A DNA stretch of 64,000 nt from Acholoe squamosa (taxonomy: Eukaryota > Annelida > Polychaeta > Phyllodocida > Polynoidae). The translations under genes were made by a program, and so were the position numbers. The stretch covers positions 72,699,972 to 72,763,971 of the forward strand of contig OX439040.1 of the NCBI GenBank assembly GCA_949317995.1, written 5' to 3'. The notes under the pieces were generated by a model. It worked only from the letters and a program-made list of their open reading frames with translations, had not been told where the DNA came from and searched no databases. Shown here one piece after another: positions 27,101 through 37,000 of this stretch. How positions within the stretch are numbered: position 1 is the stretch's first letter; each line of letters begins with the position of its first letter.

Positions 27101-30100
27101 ATGCGCGGGATAGGACCATCGAGGTGGGGGCCCTGGTGTACTATTTACACCCCATCCATAAGAAAGGGGTCTGCCCTAAGATGCAACGTTTCTGGACGGG
27201 ACCGTGGGTGGTGACCAGGTTCCTATCGGGGCACGTCTATGAAATAAAGATGGATCGTAAAGTCAAAGTGGTACACTGTGACTCGATCAAGGTTGTTCCC
27301 ACCCCCCCAGCCGGAGTGGGGGTCCTACCCCCCCGGCCACCGCCCCCGCCAGAGGCGGAGGCCGGGAGGGAGGGCGCCAACGGAGCAGTCAGAATGGTGG
27401 CGACGACTAACTGGGAAGAGCTTCACACCCAGGGCGACTGGTCGGGGTCAGCCTGGGAAAAAGGTGGGGAAGAGATCGGGTGCAGTGGCGACTGGTCAGG
27501 GATGGCCAGGCGGGAAGCCATGGACGGCGTCGGGTCCCGCGGATTACGTAGCGTTCCGCGGCGGGATGCGGGGTGTGACGTCGGTTTCCAACAGCAGACT
27601 TTCCTTCAAGTTATGTCCGTTTGGAGCAGGCTAGGATTAACGCCAGAAATGCCACAAAGGAGCCGGAAATTGTCGTCTTACGTTATCCCCAAAGTGAGAG
27701 GGGAAGCCAGAGAAGCTATAGAAAAGGGGGAGGCCACCCCTATCGAGTCCCGCGGCCGTAGGAGAGGCAGAACCGCGGGTCCCGCGGCCCGCGGCGGATC
27801 GGAAGGGAGGAAACCGGAAGAGCCAATCCGCAACAGTCCCAGGTTAGCCACCCGGAGAGCTTCCTCCAGGAAAGCTTCGCCCAGGAGGTCTAGGGGCAAG
27901 TCCAGCGAGAGAAGTGACCGCTTCTCACCCAGGAGAGGCCGTAGGAAGCCATCAGTGAGCCCCAGGCGAAGCCGCACCCCGCCGCGGGACAGCCGGAGGG
28001 GGGCCCCTGGAAGAGCCAGGTCCCGCAGCCCCCGCGGAAGGTCCCGCTGTCCCGCAGAAACGTGTTCACATGGTGTGATGGCGTCGTCGCGGATCCCCTG
28101 TGACATTTGCGGAGTGGATTTCTCCCGCCGGCAAGCTCTGAAACGCCACCAGAGCCGGCAGCATCCAACTGGTGAGTTGAAGGGGTGGTTCTGCCCCTTT
28201 CGAACTAAGGGGTGCCTGTATGCCTCGGACAGGGCGGAGGACGTGCTGCGGCACATCAGGACCCGCCACAAGTCGGAGGGGGGAGGAGACCACCCATGGG
28301 TGCGGGACCATAAGAGGATGCCTGCTGCTCGTCCGCTCCCAGGGCTGTCTGCCCAATCCCCATCCCCTAGGAAGCGTGTGGCCATCCCGGTGGAGGCCGA
28401 GTCCTCGGAAGGGTCCGGGGAGAGTTCCGGAGAGGAGTCGGACGGCTCAGCCCCCTCCTCCCCCGAGGAGAGCCCGAGTCCCGCGGCGCGGGTGACCGCC
28501 CTGGCGGGCCGTACCGCCAAAGAGGGCCGACAACAACGGCAGTCTAGGGCCTTGTCCCCCTCCCGGTCCCGCAGCGGGACCTCGACCAAGCGGGCACCAT
28601 CCAAGTCGCCGAGGGAGAAGGGGAAGGCCCCCGCCGCCACTGTTACCTCTAGTGGCCGTCCACATCAGGACCAGCAGGCCTCGCCCTCCCGCTCGCGGCC
28701 CCAGAGCCGTACATACACCAGAGCCGCCGACTTGGGAAGCAGCCCCACCTTCAGTCTAGGCGTCGTCTCGCCCCTCTAGCCTGCCGCTGCGGGGTCCCCG
28801 CCCTCCACCCCCCAGCCCGGAGGTAAGAGGAGGAGGGCCTCCGTGAGGAGCGCTTCCGCCTCCCCCAAGTCGCCCCCCCCTCACCAAGACTCAGAGGCGG
28901 GGGTCACTCTCACCAGATTGGTGCAGGTCTGATATGAGAGAGTGAAAAATGATATTTAGGAGTTCAGTGTAATCCTTTGGCACATGGAAAATATATGTAT
29001 CGATGGATCTTGTTACACATTCCTTTTTCCTTAAATATATGATTAAATATTATTAACAATGGAGTCTTTTTGCCATGTGTGGTTTATAGGTGGCTCTTTG
29101 GCCACCTAGGAGGCCTACTGATTATATTTTTTTTGCCAATTTTCCTTCAACAAAGGGTTTACTATTTTACACCATAGAAAAGGTTATGGTAAGTTCTATA
29201 ATATTATTTAAAAAGATTTGTATTTTATTGACTTATAAAAAATTGATGGGTCTCCTAATTATTTTTTCTGCCCTTTTTCTAGGACTTTGCCTTTTATAAA
29301 CTTTGCAGTTTTTGTGTATGTACCTGGGGTCACTTATGTGGGTTTAAGCACTTTTCACATTTTGCTTAAAGCCTATTGTTTGCAAAGATGTACAATACCC
29401 TGGGTAAATTTTCAAATATTGTTATAGTTATATTGGTTTACATTCATGCCACAGGTGGTGGTCAAAGAGCCACCCTAAGTGGTCAAAGAGCCACCCAAAT
29501 GGCCAAAAAATGCCCCCAATAGTCTTGAAATTGTTTCAAAATATTTTCAAACGGTCAGGGTATAGTTCATAGGCTATATACATCATTATGCATCTAATTT
29601 GTATTTGTAATTATTCACGATTATAGTAAAGTCATGGCATTATCTCAGCTGGTCAAAGAGCCGCCCCAAGTGGTCAAAGAGCCACCTATTGGTTAAATAG
29701 CCACCAAAATACCCTCAAAAATGTTCAAAAGATATTGTTTTAGATGTCAGAATAGAGGGCATGGGATCTGTACATCATTATACATTCAATTTGCATTTGT
29801 AATTACTCATAATTATGGTGAAGTCATGCCATTATCATAGCTGACCCCAGGTGGTCAAAGAGCCACCTAAATGGTCAAATAGGCTCCCAGTAGTCCAAAA
29901 GAAAGTCTCAAAATAAATTTTTAAAATCAAAATAGAGTGCAAAGGCTGTACATTTCCTTACACATCTAATTTGCATTCTCAATCATTTATGATTATTGTA
30001 AATTCATGGATTTATATCAGCTGGTCAAATAGCCACCCCAGGTGGTCAAAGAGCCACCCCAGCTGGTCAAAGAGCCATCCAAATGGCCAAATAGGCCCCA

Positions 30101-33100
30101 TTAATCTTTAAAAACTCTCAAAATGTATTTTTCAAAAGTCAGAATGGTCTGTGTAAGCTGTACACATCATTGAATATCGAACTGGTGTTCTTAATAATTC
30201 ATGATTATAGTAATTTCATGCATTTATATCAGGTGGTCAAAGAGCCACCCAAGTGGTCAAAGAGCCACCCAAGTGGTCAAAGAGCCACCCAAGTGGTCAA
30301 AAAACCACCTCTTCTTTGGACCTTGTTAATTTCCATAATATTTCTCAGTTTCGTATGATTGACCAACAGACAGAACCTATCATCGTTATCATAATGAACA
30401 TAAAGGTTATAGTTAAATACCAAGTGTATCAGAAATATGGAGCAAACTGTCCAAGTGGTCAAAGAGCCACCCATCTAAATGAAGAAGGTAAAACTAGACT
30501 TTGGAAGGCCATGGAAAAAAAATATCACCTTCAACACTAATTAAAAAGATGAGCTTAACTAGCTGAGTGTCCCCTTTCTTTGGGAAAAATATAGGATAAT
30601 ATGAGAATATTCAAAATCAAGATATTAAAAATGTGAAAAGAAATCAAACAGAGTAAGTGGTCAAAGAGCCACCCAAGGGCAGCTCTTTGACCATTTGCTA
30701 TTTGTAACAAGAAATAAAAAAGAGAAGACTTAAGAGGTGATAAAAATGTTCAGGGGGTGGGGAAGAGAGGTATTTGTACACATGTACACATTATTAATAC
30801 ATGATATTACAATAAAAAATAATATTGTGAGATTTCAGTGGCTTGGAGAAGGCTTATTGTGAAAAAAGGGCATTTTAGGCCTTTCTGACCTTAGGTAACA
30901 AAAAAATATGACCTGTTTTACAATGAAATTATTTTTGCCATGTAGGTGTAAGCCTATCTGACATGGGAAAAATAACAAATGTACAAATATGATACAAAAT
31001 AATTTTACACAAGTCTTCAAAATGAATAACCCCCTATTTTCAGACCTGCACCAATCTGGTGAGAGTGACCCGGTCGGCTACCCCCGCCTCCCCCAAGCCG
31101 TCTGCCACGGTCACCTCGGTGACCCCCGCCGTACCCCCCTCTGGAGGACTGGGAGTCACCTCCACGGCTGCGACACCGGCGGTAACTACGACCGTGGCGT
31201 GGGGGACACCGGGAGCCTTTACCGGAGCCTCGGCAGGCGTTCCCCTGGACCGCGAAGCCTTAATGGCTATGGGATCGGCCTACGTGGCGGGAGGCGCCAA
31301 CCAGGAGGAGATGGCACGCCGGATGATGGACCTCCTCACCATGTGGGGCCTACCTCCCCCGGGAGCACCGGCGGTGACGCCCCTGGCGGCCTCTACTCGG
31401 TCGACGGAGAGTGCCCCAGTAAAAGTGGCTGTGGCCTCGGATGCCCTTTCTCCCCCGAACACAACAGGCGCGGTAACTACCGGGAGTACCCCCACCCCGG
31501 AGTCGGTCGTGATGTACCAGTCGGTACCACTCTCCTCTGAGGAGGAGGAGGTGGTGGACCTGAGGGAGGAAGAGACCGTTACGAGGTCAGTGCTCCCCAC
31601 CACTTACACCACTGGAAAGGCGACGGCGGACCAGGAGAAGGGAGAGGCTAGTACCGAGCCAGTGCTCCCCACCGCGTCCACCGCTCTCCCCACGGGAGCC
31701 GACTCACCTTCACCGGTGGAGTCCCCTGCCGGAGAGACCCCCGGTGGGGAAGAAGAGGCTCCGGAGGCAGCAGCCTTACCTCAGGACGGGGAGGGGGAGG
31801 TCGCTACCCGACCAGTGCCCTCACCCGCCCAGCCCCCACGCGAGAGGCCGAAGGAGAAGGACCAGCTGGATCTGCAGCCCTTGTGCCAGGCCCTACCCAC
31901 ACTACCGTCTCGCCCTGGCACTTCGGACGAGGGGGCTCGTACTCAGCCAGCGCCTCCCCAGGAGGAGCTCACAGCCGGAGGGGCCCGCGGGGACCCGGGC
32001 CCGACCGGTTCTCCCGCCCGGGTTGAGACCGTGTCCTCCAGAGACCCTGCCCCCACCTGTGAGCCCGAGTCACCTACGGTCGCAGAGGAGGTGGCACCCA
32101 CGGCCTGCACCTCCTCGCGGGTAAGTGAGGCTGCGCTGGCACCCAACCTCACTCGGTCGAGAGACAGCGGCGACTCGCGCACCTTCGGGGGTGTGCGACT
32201 GGACGTCGGTGAGGACGAGGCAGCGACCGCCGTGCGTAACCTGCTCGCCAGTAACACCCCAGTCGGCACGGCGGACACCCTCCCCGTAACCATCACTCTC
32301 ACGGCAGAGGATATGGTGGCCTTAAACCTGGAGTGGGACGGAGCAAGCCCCATCCAGCTAATCCGCATGACTCCGGTAGCCAGCACCCCAACGCAGACCG
32401 ATCGGTCGGAGCCGGTACGGGCTTGGCCCGGAGGTGCCGTCACCCCGGAGGAAAGGGCCGCCTTGGACGCTGTGGCCACGGCCACACCCAGTACCAGGCT
32501 ATGTCCCTCAGATGACGAGACGGGCGCCCTCTTCCCGTGGAGTGGCAGTCGCCACCACCTTCCCCCCCTCGTCGCCCGAAGGTACCCCCCAGTGACCCGG
32601 CAAAGGATAAGGACACCACCGCCGACCTGCCGCCCGCGCCGGAGTTACCGGCGTGGACCTCCTTCCGGCATACACCGCTGAGTGCCCGTCGTCGGCGCCG
32701 AGCCCCGGCCCCCTCGGCCAGACCCACAGAGTCGGTAAGTCAGCCTGACACTACTCCACGTCTAGAGCGAGTGCCCCCTTTCGGGCAGAGCCCCCTCCCC
32801 CGCCAGTAATTGAGGCGGAGAAGGGGATAGGTGGTGGTCATCATGAATGTAATAACCGTCTTGTTCGTACCCGTCTCAGTTCGTCTATAGCTGTAAGCAA
32901 ACTTCATCCTTTGACTGTAATTCGGGCCCTCAGTACTGAGAAGGTTCAGGAAAAGCCCACTCCAAGCCTCCCCCAGATGCGAGAGGGGAGCACACTGGAC
33001 ACCCGCATAGCTGTTGCAGACCACCTAATCACCTATTGTTTCTCGTCTGTTGCAGCACGCGCCCACTACTGGCGAGTAGTCGGTCCGGTGCGGGGTCCTC

Positions 33101-34026
33101 CGAGCCGCGGCGGTCGGCTCCCCCGGAGGGAGGCTGGGCTAGTCGGCCCCAGCTCCCGCCGGGACTTGTTGCGGTTGGGACCCAGCAAGGTAGGCCCGAG
33201 GGCGGGCCCGAGCTCCCAGGGCGAGGTTGAGCTCAGTAGTATGGAGGTGTTGGGGCCGTTGCCCCTACGAGTCGTTGGGACTGCTGTTCCCCCCGGGTCG
33301 GGACCGTTGTCCCCCCCCATGTGTCAGGACTGTGTAACCACCCTATGGATGGGACCGTTGTTCCGGGTTCCGGTGTCGTTTGTGTGTTGCGGTTGCTAGG
33401 TTACCGAGTTGTTACCGTCCAAGCTGTTGACGAGATTCGTGTGGAAGTTATTACGACTGTTGATTTATATTTGAGCCTGAGTGCGCTTGATGTAGCAGGG
33501 CCAGTAATAGTAGTACTTATTATTCTATATCACCTTAGTAACTGGTTGTCTATAATTCTAGTAACCCTACCTGGTAGAGGGCGTATGGGGGCGCCATTTT
33601 GCAATGTCATAGCCGCTTTACTTTGTACACCTTCCCATAGTTCTCTTTCATGTATAGTGTTTAAAGTAAGGAGGGAAGAGTGTAGCGGCGGGGCGGGAAG
33701 CGCTAGGCTTTCCGCGGGACTCTGCGGGTTGGGCTGGTTCGGTCCCGCACCACGAGGGGGCGCGGTGCCCGCGGTTGCTATATAAGGCCCGCGGGACCGC
33801 GGCCTCTCCAGTCTATGACTCACAGCTGTCTGGTGTGGACGTGACCCAGCCTCCCCAGCAGAGTCCTATGTAGACTTCAGGAACGACGTCGGCTATATAA
33901 CTGATGAGATCTGATTAATAGATGGGACACGCCTTGATATTTGTACACCTTTATTCACACAATATACGGGTTGAGTTTTCCCCAAGCTTAATTGAACGAC
34001 TTACTCCTGTGTTCGTCTAATTCGCT

Positions 34027-34086
<60 letters not shown>

Positions 34087-37000
34087 AGATTTTGCATTAT
34101 GCAATTATTCACTACTTACGCGACTGAGGGAAGGAAATAGGAGAATGTCTCGAGGAACTTGACGAGGTTTCCCTGAGAGCGCTCGTGTACAATATCTTTC
34201 AACTGCTGGACACTCTTAACCGGTAACTTCAAATTGCGTTTTCTGTTAAACATAGTGGAAAAAATCATAAATTGATTTGAAAAGAAAACACACAAAAGAA
34301 GCAATTCTATAGATATAGTGAGAGATTGTCTTTTTTTTTCGCAATCAGGAATGAACTGGGAAATATCTTAAAGGGAGTTTTTGTGTAAGCATTTTTTTCT
34401 TTAACTTTTTTTTTAAACTGCAAAAACTATCAGGCTATGGTGGAACGGCTTTTTGGAGGAACATACAGATGAGGGAAAATGGAGTTCCCAAGAAATGTGG
34501 GCATCATAAAATACTCACACGGCTAGTTCAAAGGCTGTCTCAGGCCGGATTGCACCGTCCAAATGAACATGTAGTTCGACCTGAAATAGAGGAAAAAGAT
34601 TTGCATATACATGTATACCAGTATACGCTTTGATAAAGGCATTTAATTTAACATGAAGTGTCGAATTACTCTACATTTTGTCAGCCCACCCCTGTTTCTC
34701 CTCTGCCTATCCCCTGCCCATCTACTGTTACCCCCTACCTAATCCCTCCCCTGCCCATCCCTCCCTTGCCAATCTCTCCCCAGCCCATCCCTCCCTTGCC
34801 AATCCTTCCCCTGCCCATCTCTCCCCTGCCCACCCTTCCCTTGCCCATCCCACCCCTGCCCATCCCTCTCCTGCCCATTCCTCCTCTGCCCATCCCTCTC
34901 CTGCCAATGCCCCTGCCTATCCCTCCCCTGCCCACCCCTCCCCTCCTATCTCTCTCCTGCCAATCCCTCCCCTGCCCACCCCTCCCCTCCTATCTCTCTC
35001 CTGCCAATCCCTCCCCTCCTATCTCCCTCCTGCCTATCCCTCCCCTGCCCACCCCTTCCCTCCTATCTCTCTCCTGCCAATCCCTCCCCTGCCCATCCCC
35101 CTCCTGTTATTTCATCCCTGTCAACCCATCCCTCCCCTACCTATCCCTTCCCTACCAATCCGTCTCCTACCCCTGTCTAGACGCCTAAATGGTGACATGG
35201 CCATTTCTCAAAATCAAAATGTGACATGGAGATTAGTGGCAAGGACATGGAGAAGGAGAAAGTTGGTGACATGAGACATGTCCTATCCTTAAAATCGACA
35301 TGTGACAAGAAGCTTAGTGACAAGGACATGGAGAAATAGCATGCTTAACCTTCCCCTTTCCTATCCCGCTCTACCTACCCCTCTCCTGTATATCACTGAC
35401 CTTGTCATTGCTTCCCCTAAAATAAGGGACAAGGGACTCCTAGTTACTCTAGGCTTGGTTTTTACCATCATGGACACTTTTTGGATGGCTTTGATTAGCT
35501 TATTCAGTGGCCCAAAGGAAACCAGGAAGGTCACCCCCATCCTGTCCTTCCATTACCCCATACCAGCAGGCGGTGCAGACTCAGTATATCTCTGCTTCTG
35601 ACACCACACCCAAAAAAACAAAGGCCCTTGTTGATAAATCCACTTCGTCCCCACCCAACGTTCTCCTCAGTGGTACAGGTATAGCCACTGTGTATTGTTT
35701 AGTCATCTCTAGGTACCTAGTGTATGTCTCACCTCAAAGTACCTGGTTAGTCTATCAACTAAAAATTCAAAAAGAGGTTACTAGGTAAGGACCATTATCA
35801 ATTGGGACAATCTGAAAAATTTTTTAAGGTTCAAAGTTAATCACCAAAATCAATGCACTTATTTATCACTGATAACAAACTTACATCATTTGCTTTGGCC
35901 ACTGCTTTTGGAGTGTATAACCGTAACTCCTAGCATATATGGCGCATTGTACACACAAGGATGACCTTGCCTGTTCCTTATAGCACCTATACTTAGGTGC
36001 TCAGAATTTTCAGAATGTCACTCCATCACTTTTTAAGCAAGATGGAGCGTTATTCACTTTTTACCTATATATTGGCACCTTATACCTTGGGTTAACATAG
36101 GGTGCATTATACAGGCGAGGGTTTTATACTAAAGAACGGTACTAAATTGCCCAAAGTCAAGCTTACAGCTTTTCTTTAATAAGGGCCGGGGCTAGACCCA
36201 GGTTGAGATCTGTAAAGCACTGGGGCACTTATTCAGACCACTACGGTATGTATTTTTTTTATGAGAGTAGGGTATAAGTCTCTGTTCGTTTACCATTATT
36301 TATATAGCAGGTTGACAGCCATCCTTTGGCACCTGTCCAACATGAAGGAGGCAGTGTAGGAACTGGGTAATTCACACCCACTACAACCTTGGTCCCACCA
36401 TAAAACCTCGCCTATAAGGTACAGCTTATATAGCGAGGAAGCTGGACGATGTGTGGGTGCTGCCATGACGGCGCTGTTCTCGTAGAAAGTTACCAGCCTG
36501 ACAGGGTGGCTTTGCTCACATAGAGGGGAATAGCGATGCCCATGATCTGGACGAGACTTTGGCACTGTGTTGGCTGGGCATGGTGATTGGCATGTACATT
36601 TCAATGCCAGCACAGCACTGATGTTCCAGCACATCCTCCTCACTCCTTCCTGACATGGTCAGGAAGGAGTGAGTGAGTGAGTGAGTAATAGATGTTTAAC
36701 GCCATTTCGACAGCTAAGGTCATATTCATGGCGAGAATGACATTACACAATTTCACAGAGGAATGTGTCAGTGCCAGCGCATATGTGCACCATACACATC
36801 AGAGGGGTTAGGAAAGAGGAGATACAGACCCTTTTAAGTTAGCTAGGGAAGCCCTGGTCAGGAAGGAAGGTGATAGGAAGTTGGGCAGAGTTGGATGGGA
36901 GCACCCTAAATGGGACTGTAGACAGGCCGAACTCAATCTCTATCTAAGCGACATCCCTATCTGTTCGGGTCGAGAGGGTGTTTGACATGACAGCAAGGTT

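Larger units (their letters stand above)
21147..34029 (+). mobile_element. Degenerate Ty3/gypsy-type LTR retrotransposon (element 2) with zinc-finger extension
   Basis: The element is 12,883 bp, or 10,712 bp without the 2,171-bp insertion at 28901-31071. It is antisense to ADA in intron 3. The order is LTR, tRNA-Leu-like primer site, gag, pol, a long SR-rich zinc-finger region, a Pro/Thr-rich region, about 1 kb of noncoding DNA, a purine tract (AAGGAGGGAAGAG, 33668-33680) and the LTR. The LTRs differ by three substitutions over 272 shared bp, plus a 77-bp deletion in the left one. The copy carries at least two frameshifts and two nonsense codons in pol, so it is not functional on its own. The target duplication is masked by the TA repeat. 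Confidence 0.93.

Noticed and set aside
29578..30470. CRISPR-like array (regular GTGGTCAAAGAGCCAC repeats)
   Set aside because: Repeats vary, spacing is irregular, the genome is animal, and the units belong to an approximately 190-bp satellite inside a transposon.
34658..35274. Long proline-rich ORFs on the plus strand
   Set aside because: They come from the C-rich degenerate minisatellite; all frames stay open because of composition.
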